A stretch of 41,304 bases of DNA, from NCBI GenBank assembly GCA_017458105.1, contig JAFTGC010000021.1, positions 1 through 41,304 on the forward strand. The letters run 5' to 3'. The stretch comes from Ruminococcus sp. GTDB taxonomy: Bacteria > Bacillota > Clostridia > Oscillospirales > Acutalibacteraceae. Both the position numbers and the translations under genes were made by a program. Each line of letters opens with the position of its first letter. The stretch's first letter is position 1. The notes beneath the pieces are model-generated. The model did no database searches. It saw only the letters and a program-made list of their open reading frames with translations, and was not told where the DNA came from. This document shows positions 1-8,197 of this stretch, piece after piece.

Positions 1-699
1 GTCAGATATTTTTGTAACACCATTTGGAATACTAACAGATGTCAAATTTGTACAGTTTAAGAACACACCGCTTTTAATTTCTGTAATATGTTCCGGAAGA
101 TGTACCGATGTCAAACCTGTACAATCTGAGAAAGCATTGCTGTCGATTTCCGTAACACTGTCAGGAATATCAATTGATGTCAAACCTTTACAGTTTGAGA
201 ACGCATTTTTGCCAATTTTCGTAACACCATTGGGAATTTCGATCGATGTCAAGCCTGTACAATCTGAGAAAGCATAGCTGCCGATTTCCGTAACACTGTC
301 AGGAATATCAATTGATGTCAAACCTTTACAGTTTGAGAACGCATTTTCGCCAATTACCGTAACACTGTCGGGAATAGTAATTGATTTCATTTTACTACCT
401 CCGACACCTGAAATTGATGTAATACCGTCCTCAAAAATTACAGTTTCTGCCAGATTACGCCCGTTATAATAATAATATCTATTGTTGTTCAGATTTACCG
501 CTCCCGTACCTGAAAAGGTAAGCACTTTTGTATCCGGATCATATTCCCATGAAACAGAGCCGACAGTTACTGCACTTGCCGTAATGCTCATGTCCGTAAA
601 CTCTGATAACTTCTGCACAGGTGTAGCACCTGTAACAAACATCAAAACTATTGCCGCCGAAATAACTCTTTTTAGGTGGCGGCTTAACCTACCATTCAT
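1..699 (-). CDS. BspA-like leucine-rich-repeat surface protein, 5' part (runs off the window)
   Basis: The first 233 codons of a secreted protein are present and the frame is still open at the window edge. Residues 1-28 form a signal peptide with a basic start (MNGRLSRHLKR) and a hydrophobic core. After a short spacer with WEYDPDTKVLTFSGTG come about five 23-residue repeats of the form LTSIDIPDSVTEIGSYAFSDC, the BspA/TpLRR pattern (LRR_5 type) found in surface proteins of gut and oral anaerobes. The start at 699 is chosen because an AGGAGG lies 8 bases upstream; an ATG at 705 is only 2 bases from it. The family is usually involved in adhesion or binding; the specific ligand is unknown and the C-terminal anchor lies outside the window. 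Confidence 0.85.
   Translation of the reverse strand, partial: MNGRLSRHLKRVISAAIVLMFVTGATPVQKLSEFTDMSITASAVTVGSVSWEYDPDTKVLTFSGTGAVNLNNNRYYYYNGRNLAETVIFEDGITSISGVGGSKMKSITIPDSVTVIGENAFSNCKGLTSIDIPDSVTEIGSYAFSDCTGLTSIEIPNGVTKIGKNAFSNCKGLTSIDIPDSVTEIDSNAFSDCTGLTSVHLPEHITEIKSGVFLNCTNLTSVSIPNGVTKISD
13..390 (-). repeat. 69-bp coding repeats of the LRR domain
   Basis: Tandem 69-base units each encode one 23-residue LRR. Two adjacent units starting at 151 are repeated almost exactly 138 bases later (from 289), including GGAATATCAATTGATGTC, which points to a recent two-unit duplication or gene conversion inside the gene. Confidence 0.8.
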
Positions 700-721
700 A
701 ATCATTTCCTCCTTTTATTTT

Positions 722-770
722 GCAGAAATATGTTTCTCTGCATTGTTAATTATATAAAAAATATTTCTGC
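722..770 (-). promoter_or_regulatory. Putative promoter of the LRR gene with flanking inverted repeat
   Basis: On the minus strand TATAAT (754-749) lies 16 bases after TTAACG. A perfect 10-base inverted repeat, GCAGAAATAT at 722-731 and ATATTTCTGC at 761-770, is centred on the -10 region. It could be an operator or a hairpin; no T-run follows on the minus strand, so a terminator is unlikely. Confidence 0.4.
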
Positions 771-781
771 CGTTAACAAAG

Positions 782-1435
782 TTATTCTTCCACCTCAACA
801 GCCTCTTCGGCTGAATTGTCGGGAAGTTTTTCTTTAAGTTTTCCAATCGGCTTAAGGTTATCGGTCGGCACAAACTTAACCTTTTCACCCGGAATGTCAG
901 GAGAATCGTCTTTGTTCTCCATTATTACCGTTTCAAGCCAATCAACAAGAATTCCTTCGCCGTCATACTTAATGGAACTTAAGTCATATTTCCCCGAATT
1001 GTTATAACAAATGCACAAACGATTCGTTTTATCTGAAATATACGCCGTAATATTCGAGCCGTCAAGAGAACCGATATTTTCAATATTGTATTCATCAACG
1101 GTATAAAATTCAAATTGACATTCTTTTTCGTATTCGCCGTATAATAAAACAAGCTGATAATCTTCGATGCCGCCAATTTTACAGATTGTGTAGCCGTCAG
1201 CATCGGAATTTTTCAGAATGGATTCTATTGCAGAATCACCCAAAAGTTCCGTGTCTGTAGCTGTGTCGATTTTGCTTGCGGCTGAACTCTCTCCGCTCAC
1301 TTCGGATACAACCGTTTCTTCCTGCCCGCTATTCAATTTGCTGTCAGAATTTTTATCGGAATCACAGCCGACAAGACTTAGAAACATTACCGCCGCAAGC
1401 AAAGTTAATGTTAATATTTTATGTTTTTTGTACAT
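782..1435 (-). CDS. Putative lipoprotein, unknown function
   Basis: A 217-residue protein with a lipoprotein signal: basic start, hydrophobic stretch and lipobox LVGC with Cys24, followed by an acidic, Ser/Glu-rich linker (residues 25-65). The rest (about 66-205) is a mixed alpha/beta domain I do not recognise; the tail is acidic (EEAVEVEE). It should be a lipid-anchored protein on the outer face of the membrane. AGAGGAATAAT precedes the ATG. It starts 10 bases after the AraC-type regulator ends, so the two are probably co-transcribed. Confidence 0.75.
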   Translation of the reverse strand: MYKKHKILTLTLLAAVMFLSLVGCDSDKNSDSKLNSGQEETVVSEVSGESSAASKIDTATDTELLGDSAIESILKNSDADGYTICKIGGIEDYQLVLLYGEYEKECQFEFYTVDEYNIENIGSLDGSNITAYISDKTNRLCICYNNSGKYDLSSIKYDGEGILVDWLETVIMENKDDSPDIPGEKVKFVPTDNLKPIGKLKEKLPDNSAEEAVEVEE

Positions 1436-1445
1436 ATTATTCCTC

Positions 1446-2441
1446 TTACGAACTGCTCTCAGCCCTTTCTATACTGGCATTACAACGATACTCAAAAGGT
1501 GTAACACCATAATAATTGTTAAAAGCCTCTCCAAATTTGGCTCGGCTGTGATAACCGACTTTCAAAGCTATCTCTTTGACTTCTGTTTTAGTATCACGAA
1601 GAAGTTCGGCAGCCTTTGTCATACGGATTTTCACTTGATATTCCTTAAATCCGCAGCCGTAAACATTGCGGAAATAATTCTTAATGGTTGAGGCACTCAA
1701 ATTGTACTTCTTGGCAAAAATATCTGCTGTCCATTTTTCGCCGTACCTCTCGCTTAGACTTCTGTGAACATCCTCGGCAATATGTGCCTGAGCAGGTGTG
1801 ACGAATGTATGAACATTTGGGCTTGAGGTGGTAAGATCCGTTCCGATATTATGACCCAACTCGGCTATTTTTATAATAATAGCCTCGCAGTCATAATCGC
1901 TAAAGCAGTATTTGAGCAGCCTGTCGAGAGTGTTCCTCGTATCCTCGGAAGATTCAACAAAGTACAGCGAGTTGATATTTGTCGCATAGTCAGGCAAGTC
2001 CATTCTCTTAATCGCCTTTTTGAGCATAGCAAGAGTGGGAATTTCAGTAATGACATTGTCTACTTGCATAATGATTTCAACACCGACATAATAATCGGCA
2101 GTCAGCGAAAAAGTGCCGTCATCATCTATATAGTAATCCATAGACACTTCGCCCGAAGAGATATAAGCACTCTTTCCGTCCTTGCGTTTTAACTCACACC
2201 GACCGCTCTTGCAGCAATTAACTCTGAGGTATCTGCCCATACCGCTTTTTTCAAAATTTATATCGGGCATATCCCTTTTGTGAATATCATAAGCAATCAC
2301 CTGAATGTTTTTAGAGGGAAAATAGCCTGCAATTCGGCTTTTACTGCCGTCAGGCAATGTCACTGCAAGTTCGACACGCTTTTTCTCTTCATTGATTACT
2401 GCACCCTTCTCTGTCAGATTTGTTAAATCTTCAAAATTCAT
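1446..2441 (-). CDS. AraC family transcriptional regulator
   Basis: 331 residues. The C-terminal ~100 residues hold the two helix-turn-helix motifs of AraC/XylS proteins (NLSASTIKNYFRNVYG and EIALKVGYHSRAKFGEAF, then the typical ending YYGVTPFEYR). The N-terminal ~220 residues resemble the sensor part of PchR/YbtA-type regulators and contain RVNCCKSGRCELKRKDG. The C-terminal half resembles the AraC regulator at 8198-9220. It lies directly upstream of the lipoprotein gene and in tandem with the LRR gene, so it may control these surface proteins. No strong ribosome-binding site is visible before the chosen ATG. The ligand is unknown. Confidence 0.88.
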   Translation of the reverse strand: MNFEDLTNLTEKGAVINEEKKRVELAVTLPDGSKSRIAGYFPSKNIQVIAYDIHKRDMPDINFEKSGMGRYLRVNCCKSGRCELKRKDGKSAYISSGEVSMDYYIDDDGTFSLTADYYVGVEIIMQVDNVITEIPTLAMLKKAIKRMDLPDYATNINSLYFVESSEDTRNTLDRLLKYCFSDYDCEAIIIKIAELGHNIGTDLTTSSPNVHTFVTPAQAHIAEDVHRSLSERYGEKWTADIFAKKYNLSASTIKNYFRNVYGCGFKEYQVKIRMTKAAELLRDTKTEVKEIALKVGYHSRAKFGEAFNNYYGVTPFEYRCNASIERAESSS

Positions 2442-2473
2442 TTCATCAAATCTCTTATCTTTTAATTTTTAAT

Positions 2474-2501
2474 ATTATATCATTTTTCTCCAAAAAATCA
2501 A
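2474..2501 (-). promoter_or_regulatory. Promoter of the AraC-lipoprotein operon
   Basis: Minus-strand TTGATT (2501-2496), a 16-base spacer and TATAAT (2479-2474), about 33 bases before the AraC start codon. Confidence 0.55.
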
Positions 2502-2540
2502 TAACCCAAACGGCATTATGCACCCTTTTAACAACGAGTT

Positions 2541-2712
2541 TTAGAGAGCTGTGCATAAGCGAAGTATTCTCACTTCGTTCTTAGCAGTTTCTTTGTTTTT
2601 TGCGAAAAATCTTTCTAACGGACAACTTAGATTCCCTTCTGCATCAATTTTGAAATTGACCGCCCGGAATGGATTAATGTCATTACCGGATCCGATATTT
2701 TTATGCAATTAT
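2541..2712 (-). pseudogene. Transposase relic (IS1182-like fragment)
   Basis: One minus-strand frame reads NPFRAVNFKIDAEGNLSCP at about 2676-2620, followed by LERFFAKNKETAK and a stop at 2541. The segment D-A-E-G-N-L-x-C-P resembles the middle of IS1182-family transposases. There is no start codon, catalytic triad or terminal repeat, so this is a dead fragment. Recognition rests on one short motif. Confidence 0.4.
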
Positions 2713-3040
2713 TTTTATGCAATTTTAAAAAAACACCGAAAATCTTCATTGTTCAGGCATTTGGGGATTGTTCAGTTTATACTAATTAGATTTTATAATT
2801 CCTGCTTTTTTGATATACCCTATACTGTCATAGCAACCTCTGAAATAGATTGCTTCCTGTTGCTTATCGAAAATACCGATGTATCAGTCAATAAAAGTTT
2901 CCATTTTTTCATGTTTTTTCATTCTCACTCATCTCAAAAATCTCTACCACTATATGATATGTATATTACCTTAATATTCTTCTTTTGGGCACAGGACAGC
3001 TTGATGATTTCATCTATCACATCGGTATATTTATAGAAGA
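2713..3040. other. AT-rich intergenic stretch without a recognised gene
   Basis: Neither strand gives a recognisable protein. A plus-strand reading frame across it has no ribosome-binding site and a composition unlike a real protein. The stretch may be decayed DNA around the transposase relic. Confidence 0.5.
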
Positions 3041-3046
3041 TTAGGT

Positions 3047-3082
3047 AAAAAGCACCTGTCAGTTTTGAACAGGTGCTTTTTT
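3047..3082 (-). terminator. Rho-independent terminator after the chorismate mutase gene
   Basis: AAAAAGCACCTG and CAGGTGCTTTTTTT form a hairpin with A/T runs on both sides, so it can act on either strand. It lies 12 bases beyond the stop of the minus-strand gene. Confidence 0.85.
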
Positions 3083-3093
3083 TATCTCTACGC

Positions 3094-3375
3094 TTAGTTT
3101 TTCTTGAACTCATTCATTTCCATATTTATAAATTTTGAAATCATTTCTCTATACAACGATTCAACCATATCAGGATTTGCACCATATTCCAATGATTTTT
3201 CTCTAACCTTTTGAATAACTGCTTCAACACGATTTGGTGCCTTTACCCCATCTTCACTCTTTTTAAATGACGAGGCTTGTTTAACACAAGCTGTTCTTTC
3301 CGCTATTAATTTTATGATTTCATCGTCAATTCTGTCAATATCAGAGCGTACTTCGTCTAAACTGTTAAATTTCAC
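3094..3375 (-). CDS. Chorismate mutase, AroQ type
   Basis: A 93-residue all-helical protein of the usual single-domain AroQ length. It would convert chorismate to prephenate in phenylalanine/tyrosine synthesis. Family features are RSDIDRIDDEIIKLIAERTA (residues 10-29), the Lys/Arg-rich segment ending APNRVEAVIQKVRE, and MVESLYREMISKFI. The start is GTG, with GAGGTG seven bases upstream. Related isochorismate-pyruvate lyases share this fold, so the substrate is inferred. It stands alone between its own promoter and terminator, with no other aromatic amino acid genes nearby. Confidence 0.8.
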   Translation of the reverse strand: MKFNSLDEVRSDIDRIDDEIIKLIAERTACVKQASSFKKSEDGVKAPNRVEAVIQKVREKSLEYGANPDMVESLYREMISKFINMEMNEFKKN

Positions 3376-3414
3376 AACAATTCACCTCAAAAATTTTAAT
3401 TTATACTGCTAAAA

Positions 3415-3443
3415 ATTATACCACGCATTTCCCAAAATTTCAA
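3415..3443 (-). promoter_or_regulatory. Promoter of the chorismate mutase gene
   Basis: Minus-strand TTGAAA (3443-3438), 17-base spacer, TATAAT (3420-3415). The distance to the GTG start is about 40 bases. Confidence 0.7.
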
Positions 3444-3558
3444 ACCGTGAAAAGTTAAAATAATTTTGGTTTTGCCCAAAGCTTTTACTCCACCACAAAA
3501 TCTGTCCGCTCAGCTTTGCAGAGGTCATCATTTTCAATATTGCTCATTACCGACTAAA

Positions 3559-4476
3559 CTATTCCTTACAAGTTTTCCTATATTCATCCGAATACCATTT
3601 AGGAATATAAGACCTGAAATTATCATAATTTTCAAATGCAGTTTTGCACCGTCTTACCATTCCGTCAATATCATTCTGTCCGAATTTCTCAGCCCATTTT
3701 ATAGAAAAAAGCGATGCGTGAGCAACATAGACAGCCAGCGTAATCCAAAAATCTTCGGGTATGTCATCATTAAAATAAGCGTCTATCTGCCCAATACAAT
3801 ACGGAACACTATGCTCTATTCCAAAGCTATCAAGCTTATAGAATTCCTCATAAGGGTCGCTAACCTTCCAGCGGTTAAAATCAATCACGCCGATTGAACC
3901 GTCTTTTAAATAAATCAAATTGCCCGGGTGAAAATCACCGTGTAAATACACAGGCTCGTTTTTCCATATTTGGTCGATGTTATCTTTAACATACCTAATG
4001 GCAATTTCATCATCTAAAATACGCACCTGAGATTCTTCATATTGTGATAACTGCCGTAGTTTTTTCTGCTTTTTAGTATCAGTAGGAGCGTCCTCCCTAC
4101 TGATTGGGATTGAGTGTATTTTTTGTAAAATTGTTCCTGCTTCTCTGCCGAGTTGGTACTGCTCCTTTTCTGTCAAAGTCGGCAAGACTTCTTCCAAATC
4201 GCTGCCCTCTAACCAAGTCAACAGAATATATACATTTTTGCCTTCATTGCAAACACCAAACTCAACAGGCACTGACATATTGATTCCTAACTGAGAATAT
4301 TTCTTAATAATCTCATATTCTTTTTTCTTTGCTTCATACTGAGCAATATCGGATATTCTAAGAAGAAACTTATCGCCTGCGTTTGTTTCAATCAGATACT
4401 TTTTATCGCTTGACCAGCCTTTGTTAATCGGAGTGAGTGATTTCCACTTAACACTTGATTCTATATTAAAATACAT
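3559..4476 (-). CDS. Aminoglycoside phosphotransferase-family kinase
   Basis: 305 residues with the APH/choline-kinase fold. The N-lobe holds a nucleotide-binding Lys in DKFLLRISD; the C-lobe holds the catalytic loop HGDFHPGNLIY (Asp as base, Asn for Mg) and the DFN motif in IGVIDFNRW, followed by SDPYEEFYKL. Such proteins phosphorylate small molecules; many enzymes of this subgroup in Firmicutes are not proven resistance genes, so no drug is assigned. The start at 4476 is chosen because a good promoter at 4511-4539 would make the longer 344-residue frame untranscribed at its 5' end. It has its own promoter and lies behind the terminator of the ABC operon. Confidence 0.82.
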   Translation of the reverse strand: MYFNIESSVKWKSLTPINKGWSSDKKYLIETNAGDKFLLRISDIAQYEAKKKEYEIIKKYSQLGINMSVPVEFGVCNEGKNVYILLTWLEGSDLEEVLPTLTEKEQYQLGREAGTILQKIHSIPISREDAPTDTKKQKKLRQLSQYEESQVRILDDEIAIRYVKDNIDQIWKNEPVYLHGDFHPGNLIYLKDGSIGVIDFNRWKVSDPYEEFYKLDSFGIEHSVPYCIGQIDAYFNDDIPEDFWITLAVYVAHASLFSIKWAEKFGQNDIDGMVRRCKTAFENYDNFRSYIPKWYSDEYRKTCKE

Positions 4477-4510
4477 ACTTACACCAATACAAACATTATT
4501 TTTTGCAATT

Positions 4511-4539
4511 ATTCTACCACTAATCCAAAAATATGGCAA
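4511..4539 (-). promoter_or_regulatory. Promoter of the phosphotransferase gene
   Basis: Minus-strand TTGCCA (4539-4534), 17-base spacer, TAGAAT (4516-4511), 34 bases upstream of the ATG at 4476. This fixes the start choice for that gene. Confidence 0.6.
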
Positions 4540-4595
4540 TAAAAGCTGAATTAAATCTCGGAACGAAGTATAAAAAATACAATTCTTTCTCATAG

Positions 4596-4636
4596 CAAAA
4601 AGCCGTACCGCTCATTATGTAGAGGATACGGCTTAT
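4596..4636 (-). terminator. Terminator of the ECF/ABC operon
   Basis: AAGCCGTA (4600-4607) pairs with TACGGCTT (4627-4634). On the minus strand the stem is followed by TTTTT. It lies about 34 bases past the stop of the last ABC gene. Confidence 0.8.
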
Positions 4637-4669
4637 TGTTTTTATTCAGCCTTTCTTACATAAATGACT

Positions 4670-6406
4670 TTATCCTATCTTCCACCCAATCGCTTGCCTT
4701 CTGGAATCAACGAATCTGCGATAAATTCCATCCTGCTTCATCAGTTCATCGTGTGTTCCGTGCTGTGCAATTCGACCTTTATCAACTACAAAGATACGAT
4801 CCGCATTTCTCACAGTCTTTAGACGATGTGCAATCATCAGAATCGTCTTTTCTTTCGTGAGTGCCAAAATAGCCTCCATCAAATCCTTTTCATTTTCAGG
4901 ATCGACATTGGCGGTTGCTTCATCAAGGATAATCACCGGTGCATCCTTCATAATTGCTCTGGCGATGGAAATACGCTGTTTCTCACCACCTGATAGAGAA
5001 GCACCATTTTCTCCGATGATGGTGTCATATCCATCAGGCAACGCCATGATAAAGTCATGACAGCAGGCTTTTTTTGAGGCAGCCATCACCTCGTCCATAG
5101 ATGCATCCGGCTGCCCGAAACGGATGTTGTTTGCAATCGTATCGTGGAACAGGTAAACATTCTGGAATACAAAACTGAAGTTTTCCATCAGGGAATCCAT
5201 AGAATACTCTTTCACATTCTTCCCATCAAGTCGTACTTTTCCCTTATCCACATCCCAGAACCTTGCAATCAGATGGCAGAGTGTAGTCTTGCCACCGCCG
5301 GAAGGTCCCACAAAAGCGACCGTTGTTTTTTCCGGTACTATCAAAGACACATCATCAATGATTTTCTTCTTATCATAAGCAAAGTCGATGCTCTCTACCT
5401 CGATATTGTTTGTATTCGGTGCGTACTCTTCTCCCGAAATATCCATCAGTTCCAGGTCAAGTACCTCTCTACCGCGATCCACGCACAGGTCAACCACACG
5501 GAGCAGGGACGAATAAGAACCCATCGTTTCAAGTCCGGCGAATACCATAAACGACATAATCATCATAATAATTGCCATGAGCAGTTCCATCGTACCATTC
5601 AGATAAAAGCCTATCGAGGCAATCAGTATAGCGACGCCTGTCAGTTTTACCACGATATTTTGAAACGGAATGTAGCGGTTGCAGATCATTTCCATTTCGG
5701 TATTCGTATTGCCTGCCATACGAATTGTGTCGTCCAGCTTCTTTCTTGAAGTGCCGATCATGTTATAAGCCTTTACCTCCGAAATACCCTGGATATATTC
5801 CAGCACACCGGAGATCACCTTCGTATCGACTTCCACTTTCTTTGAGGAGGTTTCGGCGTTAGCCTTTCGCATTGCATGATTGATAAAGGCAAATATTGCT
5901 ATTCCGGCAAGGCAGATGAGTCCTATCCTCCAGTCAAACGCCAGAATCAAAAGGACGATAATTGCCGTGTTTAAGATTCCTTGTGTTGTGAGCATAACGA
6001 CACGGGTAGCCACATCGCTAAGTTGCTCCATTACATTGGTCGTGATAGTCGTAATCTTGCCGAGGCTGTTCTCGTTAAAATACCCCATCGGTAAGTATCT
6101 CAAATGTTCCGCAATTTCGATTCTTTTGCCTGCACACTCCCGATAGCCTGCCCTGCACTGCAACATGGTGGATCTGCCCCGCAGGAAGGATTCAAAAATA
6201 ACGGAAACAAGCAGAATCAAAAGACCTGTCAGAATTCTGCCGGTGGATACAGTGTCTTTCAGGAAACCATCCAGCACAAGATAAATTGCAGGAAATTTGC
6301 AGGCTTCGCATACCGCAATCAGCACCCCGATGACGAGCGTATGATAAAACATACGACGATTCTTCTCCGAGCAAAAATCAAAAAACTTTTTCAGTGTGGC
6401 AATCAT
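4670..6406 (-). CDS. ABC transporter, fused permease and ATPase (partner 2 of pair 1, YbtPQ/IrtAB-like)
   Basis: 578 residues. Residues 1-310 form a type-I exporter-fold membrane domain; about 330-578 form the ATPase with Walker A GPSGGGKTT, signature LSGGEKQRIS, Walker B VIILDEATANVDP with the catalytic Glu, and the switch His in IAHRLKT. Its start overlaps the stop of the upstream gene by 4 bases (ATGA), typical of obligate heterodimers. Proteins with this fold include drug exporters but also the siderophore importers YbtPQ and IrtAB. The linked ECF importer and PchR-like regulator favour uptake of a metal complex, but the direction of transport is inferred. Confidence 0.88.
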   Translation of the reverse strand: MIATLKKFFDFCSEKNRRMFYHTLVIGVLIAVCEACKFPAIYLVLDGFLKDTVSTGRILTGLLILLVSVIFESFLRGRSTMLQCRAGYRECAGKRIEIAEHLRYLPMGYFNENSLGKITTITTNVMEQLSDVATRVVMLTTQGILNTAIIVLLILAFDWRIGLICLAGIAIFAFINHAMRKANAETSSKKVEVDTKVISGVLEYIQGISEVKAYNMIGTSRKKLDDTIRMAGNTNTEMEMICNRYIPFQNIVVKLTGVAILIASIGFYLNGTMELLMAIIMMIMSFMVFAGLETMGSYSSLLRVVDLCVDRGREVLDLELMDISGEEYAPNTNNIEVESIDFAYDKKKIIDDVSLIVPEKTTVAFVGPSGGGKTTLCHLIARFWDVDKGKVRLDGKNVKEYSMDSLMENFSFVFQNVYLFHDTIANNIRFGQPDASMDEVMAASKKACCHDFIMALPDGYDTIIGENGASLSGGEKQRISIARAIMKDAPVIILDEATANVDPENEKDLMEAILALTKEKTILMIAHRLKTVRNADRIFVVDKGRIAQHGTHDELMKQDGIYRRFVDSRRQAIGWKIG

Positions 6407-8178
6407 GAAAGCTCTCCCCCTTCCACTTCGTCAGTATCCTTTGCATAGACATGAGCTTCCCACATATTCCGATAAAGGTCGCAGGAATCAAGAAGCTCCG
6501 AGTGGGTTCCTTTCGCTTTCACAGTTCCGCCTTTTATCACAACAATCTGGTCGGAATCTATGATAGTGGAAAGTCTGTGTGCTATCACAATCAGCGTCTT
6601 TCCCTTTGATAGTTCGGAAACCGAATTTTGGATTACGGCTTCGTTTTCAGGATCGGTGTAGGCGGTTGCTTCGTCAAGGATCAAAATCGGTGAATTTTTC
6701 ATCATGGCTCTCGCAACAGAAATGCGTTGTCGCTCTCCTCCGCTAAGATGTGCTCCGCTTCCGCCGACAATCGTATCAAATCCATCTTCCAGTTCCATAA
6801 TGAAATCATAACATCCGCTTTTCTTTGCAATATCTTCCACTTCCGCATCGGATGCAGAAGGTCTGCCCATGCGGATATTCTCCCGTATCGAAGTATCAAA
6901 GAGGAAACTTTCCTGTGAAACATACGCAATCTGTGAGTTATAGTCGGAAAGCGACAGTTCCCGTATGTCCACTCCTCCAATCTTGATGCTTCCGCTGTCC
7001 ACATCCCACAAAGAAGCAATGAGTCTGGCTATCGTTGATTTACCGCTGCCCGACGGTCCCACGAGTGCTGTGACGCTTCCCTCCGGAATATCAAGATTGA
7101 TGCCATGAAGGATTTCCTTTTCGTCATATCCAAAACGGACATCAGAGAGCTCGATTCCGTAATGCTTTGAAGCTGTTTTACTAACTTCCGGACGCACAAG
7201 CTCCGGCAGTTCCAGGATGACATCAATCTCCCCCAAAATCGAAGTCGCCTTTGTGACATCGTCATTATAGCTCATCACTGTAATGAGCGGTGTAATCAGT
7301 CCGCAGGACAGAACCACAATCATAATGAAATCAGGCAGAGGAAGAGAGCCGTTCATTGTAAAGATTGCACCAATTGGCAGGACGGACAGCAGCGTTGCCG
7401 GGGCAATGACCATACCAAGCGAAAAGGGAACAATACAGTCCTTCATCCAGTCGATGAAGCTGTTCGCATTTTCTTTTGCCGCATCCGCAAACCGCTGATA
7501 GGAACTTTCCGCTTTTCCAAATGCTTTGATGACCTCAATGCCACCAATATACTCCACTGCCGTATCGTTCAGCTCTTTCGTTGTATCCTGCGTCTTTTGG
7601 AACCTGGCACCGCTATCTTTGAACATCCAGATCATTGCAATTCCCGCAATCGGAAGCGTGGCAAGCGAGAGCAGTGCCATACGCCAATCAATCGTCATAA
7701 TGTAGATAAACAACATAATCGGTGCACAGATGTTTGCCGTAAACTCAGGCAGAACATGGGCTAAGATAGGCTCCATCGAGTCCGTGCGTTCACAGATGAT
7801 ATTTTTTAGCACACCGCTCGGCATTCCCTGCACTGTTCCGAGCGGCAGGCGTGAGAGTTTATCAATAAGTGCGATCCGCACATTGCCAATCAGTTTGAAA
7901 GTAGTTCGATGGGATGTGTTTGTGGAAAGGGTATGAAAAATCACACGCAAGATCCAAAACGCAGCCATCACCAGCCCTTCTATCAGATAGGTATTAAATG
8001 TCCTGTCTCCGGAAAGAAGTTTCTTTACCATATCTCCCATAAGAATATAAGGTGCAAGCGAAAATGCCACGCCAATCACGGCATAAACAACACTTTTTAT
8101 ATAAACACCCTTATACTCTCCCGCAAATTGAAATATATAGTCCAGAATCCCCTTTTGCTTTTTCTTTTCTGCAGTCAT
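6403..8178 (-). CDS. ABC transporter, fused permease and ATPase (partner 1 of pair 1, YbtPQ/IrtAB-like)
   Basis: 591 residues from the chosen start, with AAAGGAGAG 8 bases upstream of the ATG at 8178; the longer frame adds a 15-residue Arg-rich stretch overlapping the regulator gene. An N-terminal six-helix membrane domain is followed by an ATPase with GPSGSGKST, LSGGERQRIS and ILILDEATAYTDP. All catalytic residues are present, so both ATP sites of the heterodimer should work. It is the fifth gene of the operon, after the AraC regulator, with about 20 bases between them. It shares architecture with the ABC protein at 14028-15812. Confidence 0.88.
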   Translation of the reverse strand: MTAEKKKQKGILDYIFQFAGEYKGVYIKSVVYAVIGVAFSLAPYILMGDMVKKLLSGDRTFNTYLIEGLVMAAFWILRVIFHTLSTNTSHRTTFKLIGNVRIALIDKLSRLPLGTVQGMPSGVLKNIICERTDSMEPILAHVLPEFTANICAPIMLFIYIMTIDWRMALLSLATLPIAGIAMIWMFKDSGARFQKTQDTTKELNDTAVEYIGGIEVIKAFGKAESSYQRFADAAKENANSFIDWMKDCIVPFSLGMVIAPATLLSVLPIGAIFTMNGSLPLPDFIMIVVLSCGLITPLITVMSYNDDVTKATSILGEIDVILELPELVRPEVSKTASKHYGIELSDVRFGYDEKEILHGINLDIPEGSVTALVGPSGSGKSTIARLIASLWDVDSGSIKIGGVDIRELSLSDYNSQIAYVSQESFLFDTSIRENIRMGRPSASDAEVEDIAKKSGCYDFIMELEDGFDTIVGGSGAHLSGGERQRISVARAMMKNSPILILDEATAYTDPENEAVIQNSVSELSKGKTLIVIAHRLSTIIDSDQIVVIKGGTVKAKGTHSELLDSCDLYRNMWEAHVYAKDTDEVEGGELS

Positions 8179-8197
8179 ATATGCTTCTCTCCTTTGC

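Noticed and set aside
1-400. Regular repeats that could suggest a CRISPR-like or satellite array
   Set aside because: The 69-base period is a whole number of codons and encodes LRR units in one open frame.
2551-3036. A 161-codon plus-strand reading frame
   Set aside because: No ribosome-binding site, a Phe/Ser/His-rich composition typical of an antisense frame, and its first part lies opposite the transposase relic.
2900-3043. A minus-strand open stretch reading YTDVIDEIIKLS and KNIKVIYISYSG
   Set aside because: It looks slightly protein-like but has no start codon, crosses the chorismate mutase terminator and matches no family I know.
3559-4593. The longer 344-codon version of the phosphotransferase with its start at 4593
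   Set aside because: A consensus-like promoter lies inside the extra part, which has no ribosome-binding site and encodes an unlikely hydrophobic stretch.
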